Below are positions 56,953-64,000 of a DNA stretch of 64,000 bases, piece after piece. Source of the DNA: Alphaproteobacteria bacterium (GTDB lineage: Bacteria; Myxococcota_A; UBA796; GCA-2862545); the NCBI GenBank assembly GCA_020632885.1, contig JACKEQ010000020.1, positions 1-64,000 on the forward strand, given 5' to 3'. The first letter of the stretch is position 1, and every line of letters begins with the position of its first letter. The notes beneath the pieces were generated by a model. It did not search any database. It was not told the origin of the DNA and saw nothing but the letters and a program-made list of their open reading frames with translations. The position numbers and the translations under genes are program-made.

Positions 56953-56980
56953 GGTCACCTCCGCGGGGAGGCTACCCCGC

Positions 56981-57274
56981 TCACGCCGCGTCGGAGAGCT
57001 CGAAGTCGCGCAGGATCTTGTCGGTCTTGGCGGCCTGGATGCGGTTGCGCAGGCGGCGGTTCTCGGCGTTGTCGCGGGTGGTCTTCGCCAGGGAGAAGGT
57101 GGACCCGATGGTGAAGAGCATGCCCATGAGCAGGTAGCCCTTCGACCACCAGTCGGTGGGGAGCATGAGCACCCCGCCGCAGGTCATGCTGGCCGCGACG
57201 ACCCAGCTCACCCAGACCTGCACGGTCCAGGCGGTGGTGTTGGCGTCGATCTCGTGGTTGCTGTTGTTGGCCAT
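56981..57274 (-). CDS. YiaA/YiaB-family two-helix membrane protein
   Basis: A 97-residue protein with two hydrophobic helices (about 17-36 and 45-65) separated by DWWSKGYL, then KTTRDNAENRRLRNRI, the KxxRDxxE motif of the YiaAB family. The C-terminus is charged. The ATG follows GGAGG. Family function unknown. The preceding 98 bases (57275-57372) contain no other gene that I see. Confidence 0.82.
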   Translation of the reverse strand: MANNSNHEIDANTTAWTVQVWVSWVVAASMTCGGVLMLPTDWWSKGYLLMGMLFTIGSTFSLAKTTRDNAENRRLRNRIQAAKTDKILRDFELSDAA

Positions 57275-57372
57275 CGTGTCCTCCAGGGGGCCCCGTCGCC
57301 CGCTGATGATTGGAGATTCACCCCGGCGCGTGGGCCTCGTGGGGAGGCGGTGTGAAACGTGGATGAACCGGC

Positions 57373-57774
57373 TCAGGGGAGCGCGCGCACCCACATGGAG
57401 CGGCCGCGCTTCTCGAGCTCCGCGCGCCCCTGGGCGACGAGCGCGGGGGTGACGTGGTTGGCGAACCGACCGCGGTAGCCCTTGCGGAGCCCGTACCAAC
57501 CGCCCACCGGGTTGTCGGCCGACCGGGCCCAGTGCTCCACGGTGCCGGGCTTCGTCTCCTGCTTCTCGTCCTTGTTGCCGAGCTCCATCCAGTCGCCGTG
57601 GGCCACGAGCATCGCGTGCAGATCCTCGATGGATCCGGACCGGTAGTGGAGCCAGGTGGTCCCGACCTGGCAGTGCAGGACGTCCTTCTCGGGGTCGAGG
57701 TGGAGCTGGAAGCCCCCGCCGCCGGACGGGGTGGTGAGGTTCCAGGGATCGTCGGGGGTGCCGCTGCCGCTCAT
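57373..57774 (-). CDS. Small soluble protein of unknown function (DUF6855-like)
   Basis: A 133-residue protein with no signal peptide. Conserved-looking blocks are DDPWNLTTPSGG, VGTTWLHYRSGSIEDLHAML, HGDWMELGNKDE, KPGTVEHWARS, GWYGLRKGYRGRFANHV and a basic end. I believe it matches DUF6855, but this is from memory and unverified. ATG 57774 follows AGGAG. The 8-6-8 dyad 14 bases upstream suggests it is under a dedicated repressor encoded elsewhere. Function unknown. Confidence 0.75.
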   Translation of the reverse strand: MSGSGTPDDPWNLTTPSGGGGFQLHLDPEKDVLHCQVGTTWLHYRSGSIEDLHAMLVAHGDWMELGNKDEKQETKPGTVEHWARSADNPVGGWYGLRKGYRGRFANHVTPALVAQGRAELEKRGRSMWVRALP

Positions 57775-57787
57775 GGGTGCTCCTGAT

Positions 57788-57809
57788 TTGGTAAGCAGAG
57801 TCTTACCAA
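57788..57809. promoter_or_regulatory. Perfect 8-6-8 dyad upstream of the DUF6855-like gene
   Basis: TTGGTAAG and CTTACCAA flank a 6-base spacer with no mismatch. It sits 14 bases before the ATG and 27 bases past the end of the neighbouring kinase. The arm/spacer geometry equals that of the ArsR dyad at 15765. It is probably a dimeric repressor site rather than a terminator: there is no U-tract and the arms are AT-rich. Confidence 0.55.
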
Positions 57810-57835
57810 GAGCGAAGACGGCTGTCGAGGGGCCC

Positions 57836-59875
57836 TCAGGCGTGCTGGCGTCGTGCGAGCTCGGCCCGCGCGCGACGGGCGGCGTCCGCTTCGCGCTTGA
57901 GCTTGTCGAGGGCGCCCGTGGCGCCGGCGTGGGAGTCCGGCTCGGCGATGAGCGTGCGGCGCACCGAGGTGGCTGTGGCGGCGATCTCCAGGAGACCGGC
58001 GGTCGCCGCGGTGAGCTGGGACTCGAGCTTCCCGCGCAGGGCGTCCGTGGACTCCTGCTGGCGGAGGAGCCCCTCGAGGCGCGGGATCTCGTCGGGCTCG
58101 ACGGCCTCTCCGGCGCGCAGCTTCGTGCGGAGACGCGCCAGCCGCGGCTCGACCCACGAGGTGTCCTCGACCGGCACGGCCAGCTCCCCGCGCAGGTGAC
58201 CGAGGGCGTCGGCGAGCTCGTCGGCCCGGGCCCGCAGGTCGCGCGAGGTGTCGCGCATGTCGGAACGGACGATCTCCGGCAGGTCGAGCTTCACGAGCGT
58301 GGCATCGAGGGCGTCGAGGCTCGCGTGTACCCGTGCGAGAAGGGGGTCGGAGACCTGGACGGCGGGAGCCTGCTCGACCGGCGCGGAACCCTCCACGGCG
58401 AACCTGCCCGGCACGGGCTTCGCGAGCCATGCGTCGAGGGCGGGACCATAGGCCACCGGAAGGTCCGCCACGCGCGTGCGCATCGTGCGGAACGCGAGCT
58501 GCACGAGGAGCACGAAGGGCAGCGCGACCCCGACGAACACGAACCAGAGCGGTGGAGCCACGAGCAGGATGGGGATCGAGAGCGCGAGGATCCCCGCGAG
58601 GAGCGCGATGGCCACGGGGTGGAGCCCGGTGGCAGCGTCGTCGAGGATGCGGGCGTGGAAGCCCGCCGAACGGGCGTCTGCCGCGATGCGCCGGGCCGCG
58701 TCGCGCGTGATGCCCTCCACGAGCACGAACCGCTGCTGGAGCACCGCGGGGGGCTGGCGGAGGTCTCCTGCGTCCACACCGGCCTCGTCGGCCACGGCGC
58801 GCAGCAGGAGCTGCTCGGGGCTGGCGGCCTCGGGCTCGTGCACGCCCATGTACGCGAGCACGCCGGTCCAGAGCTGCTGGGCGCGCTTGGTCACCTCGGA
58901 CTCGAGGGTCTTCCTCGCCTTCCCGTGGTCGACCCGCAGAACACCCCGCCGCGCGCGGTCCTCCTCGCGCTCCGAGACGATCACGGCGTGCTCGCCGGGC
59001 GGGAGGTGGAGCCTGCGCCCCTCCACCACGGCCGGCCCGTGGGCCCCGATGGCGGTGCGGGTGGTGAGGGCGGCCACGACCTCCCCGGCGCTCGTGGGCC
59101 TGTCGTCGCGCTCGCGCCGGAGGAGCGACTCGATGGTGCTCACCAGGTCGTCCGGGCACGAGGGACAGAGCTCCCGGACGGGCACATGGCCCTCCTGGAG
59201 CTGCTTCTGGAGTGTGCCCATCGCGTTGTCCGCGCCGAAGGGGAGGACGCCCGTGGCGGCCAGGTAGAGCACGCAGCCCAGCCCGTAGAGGTCGGTGCGG
59301 GGGTCGGCGCGCTCGCCTGCGTACACCTCGGGGGCCGCGAAGCCCGTGGTGCCGAGCAGCCCGGTGCTGCGGGTGGTGGAGCTCTCGGCCCGCGCGAGCC
59401 CGAAGTCCATGAGCATCGCGTCGCGGCCGTGGTCGACCATCACGTTGTTCGCCGTGACGTCCCGGTGCAGCAGGCCCTGCCGGTGGGCCTGCCCGAGGGC
59501 CGTGGCCACACGCACGCCGAGCTCGCGCACGGCCTCCGGCTGGAGGGGTCCGTTGGCCGCCACGTGCTCCGCCAGGGTCTGGCCCGCGTGGTACGGCAGC
59601 GTGAGGCAGAGGAGCCCGTCGAGCTCGTGCAGCTCGCGCGGCGCGAGCACGGTGTCGGTGGCCAGCAGGCTCGCGGCCGCGATCTCCTTGCGGATCCGGC
59701 GCTGTACGGACGGGTCGGAGGCGAGGTGCGGGTGCACGACCTTGAGCGCGACCCGCTCGCCCCGGAGCTGGTCGACGACCAGGTAGACGCTCGCCGTGCC
59801 CCCCGTGCCCAACAGCCCGACGACGGCGAAGCGACCGCCGAGGACGTGTCCGGGTTCCAGCTCGCGTGGGGCCAC
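57836..59875 (-). CDS. Ser/Thr kinase-like protein with altered catalytic loop
   Basis: A 679-residue protein. N-terminal kinase fold (about 1-280): LLGTGGTASVYLV, VALKVVHPHLA, then HRDVTANNV where the usual HRDLKPxN Lys is Thr, DFGLARAES and GTTGFAAPEVYAG. Two hydrophobic helices (about 435-480) separate a middle region, followed by a C-terminal coiled coil (about 545-679). Start: GTG 59875, since the upstream ATG 59917 would run across the divergent rhomboid start. Loss of the catalytic-loop Lys may lower activity, but Asp and Asn are kept. Substrates unknown. Confidence 0.82.
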   Translation of the reverse strand: MAPRELEPGHVLGGRFAVVGLLGTGGTASVYLVVDQLRGERVALKVVHPHLASDPSVQRRIRKEIAAASLLATDTVLAPRELHELDGLLCLTLPYHAGQTLAEHVAANGPLQPEAVRELGVRVATALGQAHRQGLLHRDVTANNVMVDHGRDAMLMDFGLARAESSTTRSTGLLGTTGFAAPEVYAGERADPRTDLYGLGCVLYLAATGVLPFGADNAMGTLQKQLQEGHVPVRELCPSCPDDLVSTIESLLRRERDDRPTSAGEVVAALTTRTAIGAHGPAVVEGRRLHLPPGEHAVIVSEREEDRARRGVLRVDHGKARKTLESEVTKRAQQLWTGVLAYMGVHEPEAASPEQLLLRAVADEAGVDAGDLRQPPAVLQQRFVLVEGITRDAARRIAADARSAGFHARILDDAATGLHPVAIALLAGILALSIPILLVAPPLWFVFVGVALPFVLLVQLAFRTMRTRVADLPVAYGPALDAWLAKPVPGRFAVEGSAPVEQAPAVQVSDPLLARVHASLDALDATLVKLDLPEIVRSDMRDTSRDLRARADELADALGHLRGELAVPVEDTSWVEPRLARLRTKLRAGEAVEPDEIPRLEGLLRQQESTDALRGKLESQLTAATAGLLEIAATATSVRRTLIAEPDSHAGATGALDKLKREADAARRARAELARRQHA

Positions 59876-59904
59876 GGCGCAGTCTAACGGGGTTAGGGAC
59901 CCCC

Positions 59905-60522
59905 ATGCGCGAGCCACGCCCCACCACCGACCTCACCCTCGCCCTCTTCGCCATCGCGGCGGTGAACCTGGGCGTCTACGCGCTCTGGCAGGTGGGCGAC
60001 CCGGCGTTCATGCGCGACAACTTCATCGTCTCCGCACCGGCCCTGCTCGACGGCCGCTGGTGGACGCTCATCTCCACGATGTTCTCGCAGATCGAGCCCA
60101 CCCACCTGCTCTTCAACCTGCTCGCGCTGTGGGTGTTCGGCTCGTCGGTGGAGCGGGTCACGGGGCCCGTGCGCTTCGCGCTGCTCTACCTGTTCGGCGG
60201 GCTCGCGGGGTCCATCGGCTACGTGCTCTGGGCGGTGGCCGTGGGGAGCCCGGTGGGTGCGGTGGGCGCCAGCGGTGCCGTGATGGCCATCGCGTCGGTG
60301 TACGGGCTCTGGTTCCCCAACCGCACGCTGATGATCAACTTCATCTTCCCGATGCCCGCGTGGATGGCGGTGCTCGTGTTCATCGGGCTCGACACGTTCG
60401 GCATGCTCGGGGGCGGAATGGGCGCCAACGTGGCCTATGCGGCCCACCTCGGCGGGGCGTTCTTCGGGCTCGCCGTCGGGCTACCCCGCTTCCTCCGCGC
60501 CCGGAGCGGCCGCCGGCCGTGA
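59905..60522 (+). CDS. Rhomboid-family intramembrane serine protease
   Basis: A 205-residue protein with six hydrophobic helices. Catalytic Ser123 lies in GASGAVMA and His181 in AAHLGGAFFG; HLLFNLLALWVFG supplies the conserved HxxxN motif. It would cleave membrane proteins inside the bilayer. ATG 59905 gives the canonical short N-terminus. It is divergent from the kinase-like gene, separated by 29 bases, and its end overlaps the convergent small membrane gene by 42. Substrate unknown. Confidence 0.92.
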   Translation: MREPRPTTDLTLALFAIAAVNLGVYALWQVGDPAFMRDNFIVSAPALLDGRWWTLISTMFSQIEPTHLLFNLLALWVFGSSVERVTGPVRFALLYLFGGLAGSIGYVLWAVAVGSPVGAVGASGAVMAIASVYGLWFPNRTLMINFIFPMPAWMAVLVFIGLDTFGMLGGGMGANVAYAAHLGGAFFGLAVGLPRFLRARSGRRP

Positions 60523-60846
60523 CCACGCCCACGCCGTGACGCCCACGGTGGCGAGCACCGTGGCGATCGCGGTCCACTGGGCGATCCCCGCGGCCATGTG
60601 GGCGCGCGTGAGGCGCTCGTGGGTGGCCTCGAGCACCAGACGGCTGGCCTCGGCGGCCTCCAGACCCGCGGTGTCGGGCGGGCCTGCGGAGAGGCTCGCG
60701 GCGGCGTAGACGAACCCGAGCAGCCAGACGAGGCCGCCGGGACCCGGCACCCAGAGGATCCAGGCGGGACCGCGGGTGGCGGCGAGGTAGCGGCACCACG
60801 CCGAGGCGGCGGTGAGCAGCATGAAGGTGGCGAAGAAGCCGGGCAC
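60481..60846 (-). CDS. Small multi-helix membrane protein of unknown function
   Basis: A 121-residue frame with three hydrophobic segments (about 3-19, 28-52 and 86-108) separated by a helical loop. The membrane pattern and third-position G/C support a real gene. It overlaps the rhomboid 3' end by 42 bases on the opposite strand, which is unusual but not rare here. No family recognised. Could be partly spurious. Confidence 0.55.
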   Translation of the reverse strand: MPGFFATFMLLTAASAWCRYLAATRGPAWILWVPGPGGLVWLLGFVYAAASLSAGPPDTAGLEAAEASRLVLEATHERLTRAHMAAGIAQWTAIATVLATVGVTAWAWSRPAAAPGAEEAG

Positions 60847-60872
60847 GGGGGCCTCCGGGGGGGGGCGGGCGT

Positions 60873-62084
60873 TCAGCGAGCGTAGTGCACGCGGATGGTG
60901 GACACCACCTGCCGCAGCACCTGGTTCACACCCTCGTCGGTGGGGTGGCGCACGATCACCCAGCCGTCACCCTCGTAGCTGTCGCTCTTGGGCGCACCGA
61001 TGACGGGGAGCTTCACGTCGACCACGTGCTCGCCCACGGCCTGCTGGGCCGCAGCGACACCGGTGACCCCGAGCACGCGCCCCTGCCCGACGCCGCGCAG
61101 GTACGCGATGCCGACGCTGTGCTTCTGGACGAAGGGACCGTCGTAGGCACGGTCGACGGTGGCCCGCGCCCAGGCGCGGTACATGTCGGCCTCGTAGGCC
61201 ACCGACATCAGGCGCACGAACTCCGCACCGGGCGGCCGCATCGCGATCTCCCCGATGGCCACGCGACCATCGCGACGGCGGAACCACTCCATGTGCGTCA
61301 TGCCGTCGTGCAGGCCGAGCTTCTTCACCGCGTCCACGCCGACCTGGACGGCGGCGTCCATGCCCTCGAGCTTGCGCGGCATGGTGACCACCCACTGGAG
61401 CCAGTCGTTCTCCATCACCTCGAGGGGGGTCGGATGGTAGTGGTTGATCGAGAAGAACCGCGGCTCGCCGTTCACGGTGAGGGTCTCGAAGCTGTACTCG
61501 TCGCCCGTGAGGAACTCCTCGGCGAGCACGGGATTCTCGGGGGATGGCCGCGTGGCGGCGAGGGCCTGCTGGAGGGCACCCGGGCTGCTGACCCTGTACG
61601 TGGCACGGCAGCCCATGCCGGCGGCGGGCTTCATCACGAACGGGAAGCCGTGGCGGCTCGCGAAGGCGACCGCATCCTCCCGGGAGCGGAGGCGGGCGTG
61701 GGCGGCGCAGGGCAGGCCGGCGGCCCGCAGCGCGTCCTTCATGCGGCCCTTGTCGCGGAACAGCTCGGCCGTCGCCCGCCGCTCGCCCGGCAGGTCGAAG
61801 TGGTCGCGCACCGACCCCAGCACCTCCTGGAGGACCTCGAGGATGCCGAGCACCCGATCCACGCCGCCGTGGCGGGCCCCGAGGGTGCCCACGGCGTGGA
61901 GGAGCTCGCTGACGTCGAGGGCATTGCGCACCACGAACACGTCGTGGAACAGCTCGCGCTTCGACGGGTGCGGCGGGCGCTGGAAGACGCCGAGCAGACG
62001 CACGTTGTCGAGGGTGGCCAGGGCCTCCGCGAAGCGGAGCGTGGCGGCCATGGGGAAGGGGGCGACGTAGACGATGTTTCGCAT
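60873..62084 (-). CDS. ATP-grasp ligase A (carboxylate-amine/thiol ligase)
   Basis: A 403-residue protein with an ATP-grasp fold (about 110-330): FPFVMKPAAGMGCRATYRV (ATP lysine), AEEFLTGDEYSFETL and IGEIAMRPPGAEFVRL for metal-binding acids. The N-terminal domain (1-110) is Rossmann-like (IVYVAPFPMAATLRFAEAL). Related in size and motif order to the divergent ligase at 62228, so they are probably a pair from an old duplication. Products could be peptides, amides or modified amino acids; nothing here identifies the substrates. Confidence 0.85.
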   Translation of the reverse strand: MRNIVYVAPFPMAATLRFAEALATLDNVRLLGVFQRPPHPSKRELFHDVFVVRNALDVSELLHAVGTLGARHGGVDRVLGILEVLQEVLGSVRDHFDLPGERRATAELFRDKGRMKDALRAAGLPCAAHARLRSREDAVAFASRHGFPFVMKPAAGMGCRATYRVSSPGALQQALAATRPSPENPVLAEEFLTGDEYSFETLTVNGEPRFFSINHYHPTPLEVMENDWLQWVVTMPRKLEGMDAAVQVGVDAVKKLGLHDGMTHMEWFRRRDGRVAIGEIAMRPPGAEFVRLMSVAYEADMYRAWARATVDRAYDGPFVQKHSVGIAYLRGVGQGRVLGVTGVAAAQQAVGEHVVDVKLPVIGAPKSDSYEGDGWVIVRHPTDEGVNQVLRQVVSTIRVHYAR

Positions 62085-62227
62085 GCCGCCGGGCTATCCC
62101 GGCAGTGGGGCCGCGCCAGCGACGGATCGCCCGCGGAACCGTGCTCCCGGGCGTCGACGCCGCCCGCGCACCGAAATAGCCGCACGCTCTGGAAGATGCC
62201 CCGATCCCGGGGCTGCAGGGGTCCGTC
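62085..62227. promoter_or_regulatory. Divergent intergenic region between ATP-grasp genes
   Basis: 143 bases carrying both promoters. A short hairpin (GCCCCG/CGGGGC, 62198-62213) precedes the ribosome site GGGG (62218-62221) of the plus-strand gene. A small A/T-rich patch (CGAAATAGC, near 62172-62180) is the only candidate promoter core. No clear shared operator was found. Confidence 0.35.
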
Positions 62228-63445
62228 ATGAACGTCGTGTTTCTCGCTCCGAGCTACCCCCCCGAGATGCGCCAGTACACCCGTGGCCTGGCCGAGGTCG
62301 GCGCCCGCGTCTACGGCGTCGGAGACGGCCCGCTCGCGGGCATCCCCCCCGAGACCCGCCAGCACCTGACGGGCTACCTGCAGGTCCCCCGCATCATGGA
62401 CGAGGTGGACGTCGCCCAGCGCGTGCAGGCCTGGCTCCGCGGCAAGCGCGTGGATCGGGTGGAGAGCAACTGGGAGCCCCTGGTGCTCCTGGCGGCCCGC
62501 CTCCGCGAGATGCTGGGGGTCCCGGGCATGTCCTACGACACCGTGCTCGGCTTCCGCGACAAGCAGCTCATGAAGGAGCGCGTGAAGGCGGCGGGCCTGC
62601 GGGTCCCCTACAGCTTCCGGTGCACCAGCCAGGAGCAGGTGCGGGAGGCCGCGCACACGGTGGGCTTCCCGGTGTGCATCAAGCCGATCGCCGGCGCGGG
62701 CAGCGCCGACACGTACCGGGTGGGTGACGAGGCCGAGCTGAAGCGGGTGATGAAGCTCACGGCCCACGTGCCCGAGGTGAGCGTCGAGGAGTTCGTGGAG
62801 GGCGAGGAGTTCACCTACGACACCGTCTGCGTCGACGGCGTGCCGCGGTTCGAGAACGTGGCCCAGTACCTGCCGCGTCCCCTCGTGGCCCGCACCGAGG
62901 AGTGGATCAGCCCGGTGATCTGCACCGTGCGCGAGCTCGACCAGCCCACCCTGCGCGACGGCATCAAGCTGGGCCGCCAGGTGCTCAAGGCCCTCGGCAT
63001 GGGCACGGGCTTCACCCACATGGAGTGGTACCGCAAGGCCAACGGCGAGGTGGTCTTCGGCGAGATCGGCTGCCGTCCGGGCGGCGCGCACCTCGTGGAC
63101 CAGATGAACTTCACCTGCGACATCGACCTGTTCCGCGAGTGGGCGCGGGCGGTGTGCTGGAAGTCCTTCGAGGCCGACACCACGCGGAAGTACAACTGCG
63201 CGGTGATCTTCAAGCGGGCCAAGGGCGAGGGCCGCATCCACACCATCCAGGGCCTCCGGACCTACATGGACCGCTACGGCCAGGGCGTGGTCTGGGAGAA
63301 CCTGCTCCCCGTGGGCAGCCACCGTCGCAACTGGAAGCAGACCCTCGTGAGCGACGGGTTCCTCATGGTGCGCCACCCCACCTGGGGCGGTGCGATGACG
63401 CTCGCCAACGCGGCCGCCGAGGACGTCACGCTCTACGCGAGCTGA
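62228..63445 (+). CDS. ATP-grasp ligase B
   Basis: A 405-residue ATP-grasp protein: Rossmann-like start (NVVFLAPSYPPEMRQYTRGL), ATP site FPVCIKPIAGAGSADTYRV, EEFVEGEEFTYDTV and metal site FGEIGCRPGGAHLVDQ. Similar in length and order to ligase A but clearly diverged (spacing and C-terminus differ). ATP-grasp enzymes join a carboxylate to an amine or thiol through an acyl phosphate. As a divergent pair the two may act on one pathway. The stop lies 1 base from the convergent gene at the window edge. Confidence 0.86.
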   Translation: MNVVFLAPSYPPEMRQYTRGLAEVGARVYGVGDGPLAGIPPETRQHLTGYLQVPRIMDEVDVAQRVQAWLRGKRVDRVESNWEPLVLLAARLREMLGVPGMSYDTVLGFRDKQLMKERVKAAGLRVPYSFRCTSQEQVREAAHTVGFPVCIKPIAGAGSADTYRVGDEAELKRVMKLTAHVPEVSVEEFVEGEEFTYDTVCVDGVPRFENVAQYLPRPLVARTEEWISPVICTVRELDQPTLRDGIKLGRQVLKALGMGTGFTHMEWYRKANGEVVFGEIGCRPGGAHLVDQMNFTCDIDLFREWARAVCWKSFEADTTRKYNCAVIFKRAKGEGRIHTIQGLRTYMDRYGQGVVWENLLPVGSHRRNWKQTLVSDGFLMVRHPTWGGAMTLANAAAEDVTLYAS

Positions 63446-64000
63446 TCACCCTCCGCAGCGCGTCGCGGTGCGGTAGTCGAGGCGCTGGTCGTACCCGATC
63501 GTGAACCCGAGGAACACCGAGACCGTGCTCCAGGTCTCGGCCGCGGGGAGCACGGCGTCTTCGACGGCCTGCTGCACCAGGTGGCCCTGCGTGTCGTAGA
63601 CGTGCACCCGGGTCGGCCAGGTGCCGAACGTGGTGTGGCTCGGCAGGTTCACGCTCACGCGGCTCGGCGCGTCCCGGCCGCCCGGGAAGATCGTGGTGCG
63701 GGTGACCACGTCCGCGTTCGGGCTGTCGGTGGTGGGGATCTGCTCGACCAGCTCGATGGCACCGAGGTCGTCGCGCCATTGGGCGTGGGCGATGCCCGTG
63801 GACGTCATCCAGCCGTCCATCGCCTTGCGCATGAGGTTCAGGCCCTCCTGGCGCCCGTCGTCGCCCTCAGGGGGTCCGTCCGCGTCGGGCGTCGTCGGTG
63901 GGTCGGCGAGGTTCTTCGCCATGCCGGGCGGCATGGTGCCGTAGATCGGCTGCACGCTCGCTTCGATGCTCACGCTGCCGTTGGGCGGCAGGGTGTAGTC
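63446..64000 (-). CDS. Hypothetical protein (5' end outside the window)
   Basis: The frame is open to the last base, so the start lies beyond it; the visible part is 184 residues. A GTG at 63973 is possible, but YTLPPNGS continues a sensible protein upstream. The visible part has a Pro/Asp-rich region (about 15-45) and a beta-rich end with VSVNLPSHTTFGTWPTRVHVYDTQ and DYRTATRCGG. No family recognised. It may belong to the ATP-grasp neighbourhood. Function unknown. Confidence 0.65.
   Translation of the reverse strand, partial: DYTLPPNGSVSIEASVQPIYGTMPPGMAKNLADPPTTPDADGPPEGDDGRQEGLNLMRKAMDGWMTSTGIAHAQWRDDLGAIELVEQIPTTDSPNADVVTRTTIFPGGRDAPSRVSVNLPSHTTFGTWPTRVHVYDTQGHLVQQAVEDAVLPAAETWSTVSVFLGFTIGYDQRLDYRTATRCGG

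Noticed and set aside
57656..59887. Plus-strand open frame across the kinase-like gene
   Set aside because: Antisense to a kinase with identifiable motifs; no domain of its own.
62198..62213. Hairpin before ATP-grasp gene B as a terminator or attenuator
   Set aside because: Only 6 bp, no U-tract, and no competing structure; listed within the intergenic region only.

Overview
This is 64 kb of very GC-rich, densely packed bacterial chromosome from what looks like a member of the Myxococcota (former Deltaproteobacteria). The evidence is a MYXO-CTERM-like tail on the GH18 protein, MopE-type Cys/Asp repeats, secreted proteins with long alternating-Asp linkers, five eukaryote-like Ser/Thr kinases, an oleA-oleB pair and strong G/C in third codon positions. 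No tRNA, rRNA, CRISPR array, insertion sequence, prophage or replication origin was seen, and no gene-free stretch exceeds 300 bases. About two dozen same-strand junctions overlap by 1-7 bases (mostly GTGA, ATGA or TGATG), so most genes sit in translationally coupled operons.

Layout. 1-1.6 kb: end of a secreted, internally duplicated protein. 1.6-7.4 kb: minus-strand heme acquisition operon hugZ-hmuT-hmuU-hmuV-TonB receptor-hmuY behind an AT-rich Fur-box-like operator. 7.5-13.4 kb: DUF6165 protein, lipoproteins, DUF3592 protein, a solitary YidC homologue, gpmI-ltaE. 13.4-19.5 kb: lipoproteins, a VOC-ArsR-SRPBCC operon with a perfect operator, a lipoprotein/response regulator/histidine kinase operon, and a duplicated membrane protein gene broken by a 2-nt frameshift. 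19.5-24.9 kb: sterol-desaturase-like hydroxylase flanked by two paralogous lipoproteins, pspA with a three-segment inverted-repeat leader, fluoride channel crcB coupled to a GH18 enzyme. 24.9-34.6 kb: kinase plus Asp-linker/lamin-tail protein, ABC exporter, and an overlapping kinase-serpin-zinc protease-kinase operon.

34.7-42.5 kb: seven-gene operon (DUF6340-like, Gld-type ABC system, rlmN, two lethal-factor-fold pseudo-peptidases). 42.5-52.7 kb: MopE-repeat beta-helix protein, proB-proA, kinase/formylglycine-generating-enzyme-like fusion, arginase, a second SRPBCC-ArsR operon with its own operator. 52.7-64 kb: FG-GAP lipoprotein, oleA-oleB, SET methyltransferase, PPC/DUF296 protein, YiaA-like protein, a small gene with a dyad operator, a degenerate kinase, rhomboid protease, a divergent pair of ATP-grasp ligases and a truncated gene at the edge.

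The strongest leads are the kinase-serpin-protease-kinase operon, the very short uncharged signal peptides on many exported proteins, the tandem pseudo-metallopeptidases, the pspA leader and the ATP-grasp pair. All functions are read from the sequence alone; no database search was run.
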